Part shown: positions 7,712-15,788 of the stretch, one piece after another
Position numbering within the stretch: the stretch's first letter is position 1
How the letters are laid out: each line of letters opens with the position of its first letter
NCBI GenBank assembly: GCA_003526845.1
Contig: DPVM01000001.1
Location: 87,126 to 151,125, forward strand
DNA: 64,000 bases
Direction of reading: 5' to 3'
Source: Oscillospiraceae bacterium
GTDB lineage: Bacteria; Bacillota; Clostridia; Oscillospirales; Acutalibacteraceae
Made by a program: the position numbers and the translations under genes
The notes under the pieces: model-generated
Database searches by the model: none
What the model saw: only the letters and a program-made list of their open reading frames with translations
What the model was told of the DNA's origin: nothing

Positions 7712-7740
7712 ATAGTAGTACCGAGAAGACAAATTGTCAA
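7712..7740 (-). promoter_or_regulatory. Promoter of the T-box/cstA transcript
   Basis: On the minus strand TTGACA and TACTAT with 17-base spacing. Transcription should begin near 7705, giving a leader of about 400 bases before cstA. Confidence 0.88.
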
Positions 7741-7771
7741 CCGAAATATGAATTTTTTGTAAATAAGAACA

Positions 7772-7801
7772 AAAACGGCACATTAATCACTGCGCCGTTT
7801 T
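7772..7801 (-). terminator. Terminator after the rhodanese-TtcA gene
   Basis: AAAACGGC and GCCGTTTT stem; on the minus strand the GCCGTTTTTGTTC end provides the T tract. Confidence 0.8.
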
Positions 7802-7843
7802 GGTAATTTTTGAAGGTTTTAAGCCTGCTTTTTATACATTTGA

Positions 7844-8959
7844 TTAATAATTTTCTAAAAACGAATGCTTAATTCCGTCCTTTTTATACTTAATAACAGT
7901 GTCGATATTGACATTTTCGACACTGCGGAAAATGTTGCTTTCGACCTGTGGATTGACCTTTTTCAGTTGCCTTATCATATTTTTAACCTCTTGACGCTTT
8001 GAGGCGTTGTCAGGGTTGCACGAGGTGCAGGTGTCGGTGAACTTGCAGGCACACTGAATAAAATGCAAATCGTTGAAATCGCGCCAGCGCTTGATTTCGT
8101 CCTCACGGATAAGATACATCGGGCGGATAAGCTCCATACCCTCAAAATTTGTGCTGTGCAATTTGGGCATCATTGTTTGCACCTGACCGCCGTAGAGCAT
8201 ACCCATCAAAATCGTTTCGATTACATCGTCATAATGATGACCGAGTGCGATTTTGTTGCAGCCAAGCTCCTTTGCCTTATTATAAAGGTAACCGCGGCGC
8301 ATACGCGCGCAAATATAGCACGGCGATTTATCGATATGCAAAACAGACTCAAAAATATTTGACTCAAAAACGGTTATCGGTACGCCGAGCATTTTGGCGT
8401 TGCGCTCGATAATCTCTCTGTTTTCGGGACTGTAGCCGGGGTCCATAACAAGATAGACCACCTCAAACGGAAACTTATTGTGTCGCTTAAGCTCCTGAAA
8501 AAGTTTTGCCATAAGCATTGAATCCTTGCCGCCCGAAATGCAAACGGCGATTTTGTCGCCCGGCTGAATCAAATCGTAATCGTTGAGTGCGGCGGTGAAT
8601 TTGCTCCAAATGCCCTTATGAAATTTTTTGTTTATACTGCGCTCGACATCCTTTGCCCTTTGCTCGTCGGTTTTGAGCGACGAGAGCATATAGCCGTAAT
8701 ATCCCTCTTTGAGATTTGCGGCATTGAAGCCCCGTTCGCGCAGGCGTTCGGCAACTGAGTCGCTGATAACGCCGCTTTTGCAACAAATAACAAGCAGTTT
8801 GTCCGTCGGAAAATCACTGTAATTCTCCACCTCGTCGGCAGGGACATTGACTGCGCCGTTTATACTGCCGTATGCAAAGGCTATTGAGTCCCTTATGTCA
8901 ACCACAAGGTAATCGCGCCCGTCCATTTCAAGCAATTGTTTAACCGTAATTTCTTCCAT
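7844..8959 (-). CDS. Rhodanese domain fused to a TtcA-like PP-loop tRNA thiolation protein
   Basis: A 371-residue two-domain protein. Residues 1-95 are a rhodanese homology domain with the likely persulfide cysteine in CCKSG (about residue 60). Residues 115-371 are a PP-loop ATPase of the TtcA type. They carry SGGKDS at about 142-147, a CYIC pair at about 214-217, GHHYDDVIET near 240, and a further Cys-rich segment (CACKFTDTCTSC) near 310. TtcA proteins bind an Fe-S cluster and 2-thiolate cytidine 32 of tRNA. The fused rhodanese could hand sulfur directly to that centre, as in ThiI-like arrangements; this is inference. The GH36 gene lies 21 bases upstream on the same strand. Confidence 0.85.
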   Translation of the reverse strand: MEEITVKQLLEMDGRDYLVVDIRDSIAFAYGSINGAVNVPADEVENYSDFPTDKLLVICCKSGVISDSVAERLRERGFNAANLKEGYYGYMLSSLKTDEQRAKDVERSINKKFHKGIWSKFTAALNDYDLIQPGDKIAVCISGGKDSMLMAKLFQELKRHNKFPFEVVYLVMDPGYSPENREIIERNAKMLGVPITVFESNIFESVLHIDKSPCYICARMRRGYLYNKAKELGCNKIALGHHYDDVIETILMGMLYGGQVQTMMPKLHSTNFEGMELIRPMYLIREDEIKRWRDFNDLHFIQCACKFTDTCTSCNPDNASKRQEVKNMIRQLKKVNPQVESNIFRSVENVNIDTVIKYKKDGIKHSFLENY

Positions 8960-8980
8960 AATGCACCCGATAATGATGAA

Positions 8981-10618
8981 TTAATAAACATCGCCCGTTG
9001 CGACATTGAATTTGAGCGTGTGCTCTTTGTTGTTTTGACTGTAATCAATAAAGACAATATCGTTGACTTCGTTGATTGCAAGGATTTTTGCATCGTCTGT
9101 CAAAACATCCTTAAATGTTTCAAGTTGATCACTGTCATAATCGGCGATATTGTCGCTCATAAACAATACCGAGCCGAAAAGCTTGATGAATTTTGCAAGC
9201 AACTTTTGCTGTTCAACCGTAAATTTGATATTTGTTCTGCGAAGAAGGAACACATCCGGGTCGTTTAAAAACGCCCTGCCGTTTAAGCAACGGCGATAAA
9301 TACTGTTGTGCACTGCGTTTGGAGTCGAAACATCCTCGCGGTGCATATTTTTTCGCAAAATTGTGTGCTGCCACGAAAGCGCCATATCGGCTCCTATGCG
9401 CATATAATCCACCTTGCCGAAACACGGCATCATAGGAACGCCGCAACCGAGGATTTTTTTGTCGCCGACGCACTCTCGCAAAAGGTCGATTGCGTCATAC
9501 TCAATTTCGCCCCTTGATTTGCCGTAAAGCGGAACAATACAAGCGGCATAGAGAAAATCGAGTTTTACAAGGTCAAAGCCCCAATCGTTGAGTACAACAT
9601 CAAAAACTTTTTTGATATATTCGCGCGCACCGTCATTATAAATATTGAGCGCATAAAATCCGCCCCAGTTTGCGCCGACGGGAATGGGTTTGCCCTTTTT
9701 ATCCTTAATCAGCCAATCGGGGTGCTCGGCGGCAAGTTTTGAATTTTTCTGCGCACCGAACGGAGCAAGCCAAATGCCTGCCTGAAAGCCCTTTGAATGA
9801 ATACTGTCGGCAATATGTTTCATACCCGAGGGGAATTTTTTTAAATCTATCGAAAGCCAGTCGCCGACAGCCGTTTGATAGCCGTCGTCGATTTGAAACG
9901 TGTTAACATATTCCTTTTGCTTTGCAAGCGACTCCAAATCGCGTAAAACAATATCCTGCGAAATGTTTTGATAATAGTTATACCAAGATGTGTAGCCTTT
10001 TATTTTTTTGTCGGTGAGCGGTGTTACGCCCATTGCGGCAAAATATCTGTCGAAAACGGCGTCATACTCGCCGCTGTCGATATATAAATCAAGAATATCG
10101 TAAGGCTTTGAAATCACAACACCCTCAATATCCTTTGAAAAACGGATAATATCATTGTTCATATCGGCATAAATCACGGTGTAGCCGGTTTTGTCGGAAA
10201 GCGAGCCGAAAAGGTCGATTTTGCCGTTTTTTGAAACATAGGCAAATCCGTGGGAATGAAAACAGCCGTCTGTCGTTTCTTGGTTGACAAAATTATAGTC
10301 GCCGACATATTTTATGCCTAACTTTTTGTCAACCGGACTTTTTGTGACTAATCCTGCGCCCGGTATGCGCTCATATTTCGTAAACTCTTTTGTATCTGTC
10401 CATGACTGATATCCGTTTGCCATAAATTTTGTGTCGCCGGAAAAATCATATCGCCTTTTAGCATAAAAACTCAAAACCTCGACATCTCTGTTTGGGCAAA
10501 GAGTGACCTTTAAATGGTTTTTGTCCTCATTAACCTCGAGGTTAAAATCGTCGTTTGCGCCGACGGCAGTTTTAATTTTGTTGTTCGCCCTGTATGTGAA
10601 CTTGAAATCGTAATTCAT
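8981..10618 (-). CDS. Glycoside hydrolase family 36-like alpha-galactosidase, cytoplasmic
   Basis: A 545-residue protein without a signal peptide. The central barrel carries the GH-D clan signatures: GYTSWYNYY, FQIDDGYQ, GIWLAPF, and the nucleophile strand LVKLDFLY (Asp of KLD). A downstream RIGADMALSW holds the probable acid/base Asp. GH36 enzymes hydrolyse terminal alpha-galactosides such as melibiose and raffinose, or related substrates. At 545 residues it is shorter than full-length GH36 alpha-galactosidases (about 700), so it may belong to a shorter subfamily. AAAGGGG precedes the ATG. It is the first gene of a two-gene unit with the rhodanese-TtcA gene, an unrelated function. The symporter at the left edge could supply its substrate, but they are not linked. 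Confidence 0.85.
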   Translation of the reverse strand: MNYDFKFTYRANNKIKTAVGANDDFNLEVNEDKNHLKVTLCPNRDVEVLSFYAKRRYDFSGDTKFMANGYQSWTDTKEFTKYERIPGAGLVTKSPVDKKLGIKYVGDYNFVNQETTDGCFHSHGFAYVSKNGKIDLFGSLSDKTGYTVIYADMNNDIIRFSKDIEGVVISKPYDILDLYIDSGEYDAVFDRYFAAMGVTPLTDKKIKGYTSWYNYYQNISQDIVLRDLESLAKQKEYVNTFQIDDGYQTAVGDWLSIDLKKFPSGMKHIADSIHSKGFQAGIWLAPFGAQKNSKLAAEHPDWLIKDKKGKPIPVGANWGGFYALNIYNDGAREYIKKVFDVVLNDWGFDLVKLDFLYAACIVPLYGKSRGEIEYDAIDLLRECVGDKKILGCGVPMMPCFGKVDYMRIGADMALSWQHTILRKNMHREDVSTPNAVHNSIYRRCLNGRAFLNDPDVFLLRRTNIKFTVEQQKLLAKFIKLFGSVLFMSDNIADYDSDQLETFKDVLTDDAKILAINEVNDIVFIDYSQNNKEHTLKFNVATGDVY

Positions 10619-10690
10619 AAAAACCCCTTTAAAACTACGTACTGAAAATAATTTATTATACTTATACTTTATTATATCTATACCGATATA

Positions 10691-11449
10691 TTATAACTTT
10701 TCGAGCGAATTTGCAAGAAAAGCGCGTGTTTTTTCCGACTGCGGATTGTCAAAAATTTGAGCCGGGTCGCCCATTTCCTCAACAACGCCGTCCGCCATAA
10801 ACATAACTTTGTCGGAAACATTGCGTGCAAACTCCATCTCGTGGGTTACAACAATCATGGTGCTGCCCGTATCTTTAAGCGACTTGATAACGCGCAAAAC
10901 CTCGCCCGTAAGCTCGGGGTCGAGCGCCGAGGTAGGCTCGTCAAAGCAAAGAATATCGGGGTTGAGCATAAGCGCACGCGCAATTGCAACCCTCTGCTTT
11001 TGACCGCCCGAAAGCTGACACGGATAAAAATCCACCTTTTCTTCAAGACCGACTTTTTTGATGATTTGCCTTGCCTGCGCCTCAAGCTCCTCCTTTGTGC
11101 CCATTTTCAAAAGCGACGGAGCAAGCGTGAGATTTTGCAAAACATTATACTGCGGAAAAAGGTTGAAATCCTGAAAAACAAGTCCGAAATGCAAACGCTT
11201 TTGGCGCAAATCCTTTTCCTTGATTTTATTATCGGTTTCGCCGTTATAAATCTGTTCGCCGTTGACGGTGATTGTGCCGTTTTCGGCAAATTCGAGAAAA
11301 TTGATACAGCGAAGGAGCGTTGTTTTGCCCGAGCCGGACGAGCCGATAATCGACAAGACCTCGCCCTTTTCAAGGTCAAAATCAATGCCCTTGAGAATTT
11401 CGGATTTTCCGAAACGCTTTTTAATTCCTTTAACCTCTAACAAAGCCAT
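10691..11449 (-). CDS. Polar amino-acid ABC transporter ATP-binding protein (left system)
   Basis: 252 residues, the standard size for GlnQ/HisP-type ATPases. Walker A reads GSSGSGKTT (about residues 35-43), the signature LSGGQKQR lies near 135, Walker B is ILCFDEPTSALDPE, and the switch histidine is in VVTHEMEF. It energises uptake by the permease encoded 13 bases upstream and the binding protein further up. The order on this strand is binding protein, permease, ATPase. Gln-, Cys- or other amino-acid specificity cannot be read from the ATPase. Confidence 0.93.
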   Translation of the reverse strand: MALLEVKGIKKRFGKSEILKGIDFDLEKGEVLSIIGSSGSGKTTLLRCINFLEFAENGTITVNGEQIYNGETDNKIKEKDLRQKRLHFGLVFQDFNLFPQYNVLQNLTLAPSLLKMGTKEELEAQARQIIKKVGLEEKVDFYPCQLSGGQKQRVAIARALMLNPDILCFDEPTSALDPELTGEVLRVIKSLKDTGSTMIVVTHEMEFARNVSDKVMFMADGVVEEMGDPAQIFDNPQSEKTRAFLANSLEKL

Positions 11450-11462
11450 AATGTCCGCCTCC

Positions 11463-12122
11463 TTAACTGTTGAAATAGCTCATTTTCTTTTCGATTGCGC
11501 CGAAAAGCAGTGTGAGAATGCCGCAGAACACAAGATAGAACACTGCGGTGTAGAACAGCGGCCAAAACAGCGCCGCACCCGTAATATAATCCTCGCCGAC
11601 GCGGATAATCTCGACAATCGCAATCGTTCTTGCAAGCGATGTATCTTTAACAAGAGTGATAATTTCATTGCTCATCGGCGGAACAATGCGCTTGATAACC
11701 TGAAGAAGGGTTACCTTAAAGAAAATCTGCGACTTTGACATTCCGAGAACAAGACCTGCCTCCTGCTGACCCTTGGGAATACCCTCGATTCCGCCACGGT
11801 AAATTTCGCTGAAATAGCACGAATAGTTGACGATAAACGCTATAACCGCCGCTTTAAATCGATATGAGCTGTCAACCTGAATGCCGAAAAGCAAGCCCGG
11901 ACCGTAAAAAACAACAATGATTTGGAGCATAAGCGGTGTGCCCCTGATTATCCAAACAAGAATTTTTACAAGAAATTTAAGAGGTTTGAATTTTGACATT
12001 GAGCCAAAGCTCAACACAAGCCCTATCGGCAGTGCCGCAACAAGTGTGATTCCGAACAATTTGAAATTTGTCCAAAAGCCCTTGAGCAATTCAATTGTAA
12101 CCTCAAGCAATGATGTACCCAT
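11463..12122 (-). CDS. Polar amino-acid ABC transporter permease (left system)
   Basis: A 219-residue HisM/GlnP-type permease with about five membrane helices. The family signatures are WIIRGTPLMLQ and the EAA loop containing GGIEGIPKGQQEAGLVLGMS. It forms the membrane channel with the adjacent ATPase. A stem-loop in the 93-base gap before it separates it from the more highly expressed binding-protein gene. Confidence 0.92.
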   Translation of the reverse strand: MGTSLLEVTIELLKGFWTNFKLFGITLVAALPIGLVLSFGSMSKFKPLKFLVKILVWIIRGTPLMLQIIVVFYGPGLLFGIQVDSSYRFKAAVIAFIVNYSCYFSEIYRGGIEGIPKGQQEAGLVLGMSKSQIFFKVTLLQVIKRIVPPMSNEIITLVKDTSLARTIAIVEIIRVGEDYITGAALFWPLFYTAVFYLVFCGILTLLFGAIEKKMSYFNS

Positions 12123-12165
12123 AACAAGTCCCTTTCATCAAAAAGATATATTCTCAATCGCAAAC

Positions 12166-12198
12166 AAATGCCTTGCGGCATAATTCCGCAAGGCATTT
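12166..12198 (-). terminator. Intra-operon hairpin between binding protein and permease
   Basis: A perfect 13-base-pair stem (AAATGCCTTGCGG with its complement) and a seven-base loop, without a strong T run on the minus strand. It reads as a partial terminator or RNA-stabilising hairpin that keeps binding-protein mRNA in excess. Confidence 0.75.
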
Positions 12199-12215
12199 TG
12201 AATATTCAAAAAATT

Positions 12216-13010
12216 TTATTCGGCAAGATTTACGCCATATTTTTCGGAAAGCTTTTGAAGTGTGCCGTCTTTCTTAAGCTCGTCAAGATATGCGTTGATT
12301 TTTGATGCCATATCGGAATCCTTTCTGAAACCGATACCGTATTGCTCTGTTGTAAGAGAAACGGTGTAGCCCAAATCTGAAAAGTCCTTGCCGTCGGCAG
12401 TCATGGCATTTGCCATTGTTGAGTCAATAATGCACGCGTCGGAGGTTCCTGCGTGAACTTCTTTAAGTGCATCCGACTGCAAAGCAAGTGACAAAACATT
12501 TTTAGAAATCTTTTGTGCCTCTTTTTCGCCGGCAGAGCCTTTTTCAACCGCAATGTTAAGTTCCGACATTGATGCGGCGTCTTTATACTTTGCAAGTTTG
12601 TCCTTTTTCATAACAACAACCTGGCTGTTTGTTGCATACGGATTTGAAAGACTGCAGTTTGCTTTAACTGAATCGTCAATTGTCATACCGTTCCAAAGGC
12701 AGTCAACAGTACCCGATGCAAGTTCTGTAAATCTGTTGTCCCAATTGATTGCGACAAATTCTGCCTTGACACCCATTTTCTTTGCAACAGCCTCTGCAAG
12801 CTCTGCATCAAAACCTGTCCAGTTGCCGTCTTTGTCTTTATAATCCATAGGCTCGTAAACGGTAACACCTACAACGATTTTGCCGCTTTTAACTACCTTG
12901 TCATAATCGCTTGTGCTTTTATCTGTTTTTGAACCGGAGCATGCGGCAAATGCAAACGCAACGGTAACAACTGCCAAAAGAACAGCGATAACCTTTTTTA
13001 AATTTTTCAT
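12216..13010 (-). CDS. Amino-acid ABC transporter substrate-binding lipoprotein (left system)
   Basis: The start at 13010 is chosen because AGAGG lies nine bases upstream and the lipoprotein signal begins there (MKNLKK, hydrophobic core, lipobox FAAC with Cys at about 24). The 264-residue product is a normal-order SBP family 3 protein. The N-lobe strand GKIVVGVTVYEPMDYKDK and GFDAELAEAVAKKMGV come first. The cross-over follows, and the C-terminal LTTEQYGIGFRKDSDMASKIN ... DGTLQKLSEKYG comes last. It delivers an amino acid to the permease. It is useful as an internal reference for the permuted binding protein encoded divergently at 13273. Confidence 0.93.
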   Translation of the reverse strand: MKNLKKVIAVLLAVVTVAFAFAACSGSKTDKSTSDYDKVVKSGKIVVGVTVYEPMDYKDKDGNWTGFDAELAEAVAKKMGVKAEFVAINWDNRFTELASGTVDCLWNGMTIDDSVKANCSLSNPYATNSQVVVMKKDKLAKYKDAASMSELNIAVEKGSAGEKEAQKISKNVLSLALQSDALKEVHAGTSDACIIDSTMANAMTADGKDFSDLGYTVSLTTEQYGIGFRKDSDMASKINAYLDELKKDGTLQKLSEKYGVNLAE

Positions 13011-13045
13011 TGAAATATACCTCTTTCTCAATATATGATGGGTTA

Positions 13046-13075
13046 ATTATACTTTATTTCTTTACCAAAGTAAAG
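13046..13075 (-). promoter_or_regulatory. Promoter of the left ABC operon with an overlapping operator-like palindrome
   Basis: On the minus strand TTTACT and TATAAT are 17 bases apart. The perfect palindrome CTTTACCAAAGTAAAG (13060-13075) covers the -35 element, so a repressor bound there would block the promoter. No regulator gene is adjacent. Confidence 0.75.
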
Positions 13076-13175
13076 TGTTAATTTGATAAATAGTTAAATT
13101 GCACTGTGAGCGGCGGCTTTTCGGCGTTGAATTAGTGAATATATATAAATTTGATGTATAAATACACATTAGGAA

Positions 13176-13204
13176 TTGACAAAAACATTTCATTGTGGTA
13201 TTTT
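13176..13204 (+). promoter_or_regulatory. Promoter of the right ABC operon
   Basis: TTGACA and TATTTT separated by 17 bases; the transcript would begin near 13211, about 60 bases before the binding-protein ATG. Confidence 0.7.
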
Positions 13205-13272
13205 ACTTGCATAAGGAATGCATATAAATATGTATAAAATTCAACAAATTTAATGTTAAAGGAGAAAGAAAA

Positions 13273-14163
13273 ATGAAAAACATTAAAAAAATCCTTTGCG
13301 TTGTTCTTGCAATTGTATGCGTTGCAGCCGCATTTGCAGGTTGCTCATCAAAGAGCAATGGCGACAGCAAGGACAAAGCAAAAAGTTCATCAACAGCCAA
13401 GGTTAAAGTTATCGACATCGAGCTTTCAAGCGAGGAATACGCTTTCGGTGTTGACAAAAATCAGCCGGAACTCAAAGAGAAGTGCAACGAGCTTCTCAAG
13501 GAAATGAAATCAAACGGCGAGCTTGACAAGATTTCAAACAACTACTTCGGCAACGGCACACCGCAGGGCGTGGCTTCAGCAAAGAAGGACGACAGCAAGG
13601 ACCAGCTTGTTGTTGCAACAAACGCAGAGTTTAAGCCTTTTGAATACAAAGAGGGCGACAAGTTCTACGGCATTGATATGGAAATCGCAAATCTTCTTGC
13701 TAAAAAGCTCAACAAAGAGCTTGTAATTGTTGATATGGCATTTGACGCTGTTCTTCTTTCGGTTCAACAGCAAAAGGCTGACATCGGCATGGCAGGTCTT
13801 ACGGTAAATCCGGAAAGAGCAAAGCAGGTTGACTTCTCAGACTCATACTATTCTGCATCACAAAAGCTCATCTGCAAGGCAGACGATACAAAATTTGACT
13901 CATGCAAGACAAAAGAGGATGTTGACAAGATTCTCAAGAGCTTTGACGCAAAAACACTCATCGGCGGCCAAACAGGCACAACCGGTCAGTCATATGTTCA
14001 AGGCAGCACAGAATTCGGCTTTGACAAACTCAGCGCTACATGGAAGGGCTATGCAAACGGCTCTCTTGCTGTTCAGGATTTAATCAACGGCGGCGTTAAC
14101 TATGTAATCATCGACGCGGCTCCTGCTGCAGCAATCACTGAGGCTATCAACGCAGTAGCATAA
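13273..14163 (+). CDS. Circularly permuted amino-acid substrate-binding lipoprotein (right system)
   Basis: A 296-residue lipoprotein with lipobox FAGC (Cys at about 24). Residues 47-93 (IELSSEEYAFGVDKNQPEL ... NGELDKISNNYFG) align with the normal C-terminal end of SBP family 3 proteins, compare residues near the end of the 12216-13010 product. The usual N-lobe start (QLVVATNAEFKPFEYKEGD) begins only at about residue 110. The protein ends at NYVIIDAAPAAAITEAINAVA, exactly where a normal SBP would continue into the segment found here at the N-terminus. The order is therefore circularly permuted with no loss of parts. GGAG sits before the ATG. Permease and ATPase genes follow, so it is very likely a working amino-acid receptor. 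Confidence 0.92.
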   Translation: MKNIKKILCVVLAIVCVAAAFAGCSSKSNGDSKDKAKSSSTAKVKVIDIELSSEEYAFGVDKNQPELKEKCNELLKEMKSNGELDKISNNYFGNGTPQGVASAKKDDSKDQLVVATNAEFKPFEYKEGDKFYGIDMEIANLLAKKLNKELVIVDMAFDAVLLSVQQQKADIGMAGLTVNPERAKQVDFSDSYYSASQKLICKADDTKFDSCKTKEDVDKILKSFDAKTLIGGQTGTTGQSYVQGSTEFGFDKLSATWKGYANGSLAVQDLINGGVNYVIIDAAPAAAITEAINAVA

Positions 14164-14177
14164 TTTTGCTGAACAAA

Positions 14178-14204
14178 GATGCCCGTTCAATATGAGCGGG
14201 CATT
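14178..14204 (+). terminator. Intra-operon hairpin after the permuted binding protein
   Basis: ATGCCCG and CGGGCAT stem with a short loop in the 59-base gap before the permease. No good T run, so probably a partial terminator or mRNA-end stabiliser, mirroring the one in the left operon. Confidence 0.65.
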
Positions 14205-14222
14205 TATTATGAGGAAATATAA

Positions 14223-14942
14223 ATGAATTTTGAAAAAAAGTTTGAGGTGTTTTGGCAATTCTTTCACGACAACGGCGGATACACCGTTGTGCTTGAGGGT
14301 TTGAGAAACACACTTATTATCGCCGTTCTCGGTCTTGTTATAGGTATTATAATAGGCACGCTGATTGCAACGGCAAGGGTTGTGCCCAAAACAAACCCGC
14401 TTGTTAAAATTTTGGACTGGATAGCAAGGCTTTATGTCAGCTTTTTCAGAGGCACGCCGATAGTTGTTCAGCTTTTGCTGTTTTACTATGTGCTTATGCC
14501 GCTTTTGAGCATAAATTTGAAATCGGTGCCGGTTGCGGTTGTCGTTTTCGGCTTAAACTCGGGCGCATACATATCCGAAATTATGAGAGCCGGTATTCTT
14601 TCCGTTGACTCGGGTCAAATGGAGGGCGGCCGCTCGGTCGGCTTGAGCTTTGGCACAACGATGATAAAAATTATCATTCCGCAGGCTGTAAAAAACATTT
14701 TGCCGACATTGGGCAACGAGTTTATTTCGCTTATCAAGGAAACATCGGTTGTAAGCTTTGTCGGTGCAACCGACCTTTATCTTGCATTCCAGCGTATAGG
14801 CTCAAACACATATGACTTTATGGTGCCTTATCTTGTAATGGCAGTCATTTACATAGTAATGGTGCTTATTATTTCAACGCTTATCAGAATTATGGAAAGG
14901 AGGATGCGCAAGAGTGACCACTCCTTACAACAAAGCAAATGA
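14223..14942 (+). CDS. Polar amino-acid ABC transporter permease (right system)
   Basis: 239 residues, HisM/GlnP type. The signature SFFRGTPIVVQ and the EAA loop (AGILSVDSGQMEGGRSVGLS) are present, with about five membrane helices. The last 29 bases overlap the start of the ATPase gene, which indicates translational coupling. It is more distant in sequence from the left-hand permease than a recent duplicate would be. Confidence 0.92.
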   Translation: MNFEKKFEVFWQFFHDNGGYTVVLEGLRNTLIIAVLGLVIGIIIGTLIATARVVPKTNPLVKILDWIARLYVSFFRGTPIVVQLLLFYYVLMPLLSINLKSVPVAVVVFGLNSGAYISEIMRAGILSVDSGQMEGGRSVGLSFGTTMIKIIIPQAVKNILPTLGNEFISLIKETSVVSFVGATDLYLAFQRIGSNTYDFMVPYLVMAVIYIVMVLIISTLIRIMERRMRKSDHSLQQSK

Positions 14943-15672
14943 TGAAGCAATCATCAAGGTTAAAAATTTAAGAAAATCATTCGGCGACAACGAAGTGCTC
15001 AAAGGCATTGATTACGAAATTCACCGCGGTGAAAAAATCGTTGTAATCGGTCCTTCAGGCTCGGGCAAAAGCACATTTTTGAGATGCCTGAACCTGCTTG
15101 AACAGCCGACGGACGGTGAAATCTACTTTGAGGACAAATGCATTACCGACAAAAAGTGCGACATCAACGAGGTTCGCCGCCATATGGGAATGGTTTTTCA
15201 GCATTTCAACCTTTTCAATAATTTGACAATTCTCAAAAACATTACGCTTGCCCCCGTTAAGCTTAAGCTTATGACAAAGGACGAGGCGGAGAAAGAGGCA
15301 ATAAGACTCCTTAAAATGGTTGGACTTGAGGACAAGGCAAACGCCTATCCGAGCATGCTCTCGGGCGGTCAAAAACAAAGGGTTGCAATCGTGAGAGCGC
15401 TTGCAATGAACCCGAAAGTTATGCTTTTTGACGAGCCGACCTCCGCACTTGACCCCGAAATGGTAGGCGAGGTTTTGCAGGTTATGAAAAAACTTGCCGA
15501 CGACGGAATGACGATGGTTGTCGTAACCCACGAAATGGGCTTTGCGCGCCAGGTTGCGTCAAAGGTGCTTTTCATCGACGACGGAATCATCAAGGAAGAA
15601 GCGGAACCGGAGGAATTTTTCACAAATCCGAAAGATGCAAGACTTCAAGACTTCCTTTCAAAAGTATTATAA
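14914..15672 (+). CDS. Polar amino-acid ABC transporter ATP-binding protein (right system)
   Basis: 252 residues starting at GTG, with AGGAGG ten bases upstream inside the permease gene; no ATG lies in frame nearby. Walker A is GPSGSGKST, the signature LSGGQKQR, Walker B VMLFDEPTSALDPE and the switch VVTHEMGF. It completes the transporter with the permuted binding protein. A strong terminator follows. Confidence 0.93.
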   Translation: MTTPYNKANDEAIIKVKNLRKSFGDNEVLKGIDYEIHRGEKIVVIGPSGSGKSTFLRCLNLLEQPTDGEIYFEDKCITDKKCDINEVRRHMGMVFQHFNLFNNLTILKNITLAPVKLKLMTKDEAEKEAIRLLKMVGLEDKANAYPSMLSGGQKQRVAIVRALAMNPKVMLFDEPTSALDPEMVGEVLQVMKKLADDGMTMVVVTHEMGFARQVASKVLFIDDGIIKEEAEPEEFFTNPKDARLQDFLSKVL

Positions 15673-15683
15673 TAAACAGTAAA

Positions 15684-15722
15684 CCGCACGGCGAGGCAAC
15701 TCCGTGCGGCTTTTGTTTGTTT
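15684..15722 (+). terminator. Terminator of the right ABC operon
   Basis: CCGCACGG/CCGTGCGG stem followed by CTTTTGTTTGTTTT, 12 bases past the stop. Confidence 0.9.
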
Positions 15723-15788
15723 TAAGCTTATATGTATTATGCAAGCTTCCTTTTGAACATTTTTTATTTTCACTTTCCGATATTCAAG

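Noticed and set aside
7558..7740. 60-codon open frame on the minus strand starting at the T-box promoter
   Set aside because: It lies entirely in stem I and the specifier region of the T-box leader, overlaps the promoter and has no ribosome-binding site.
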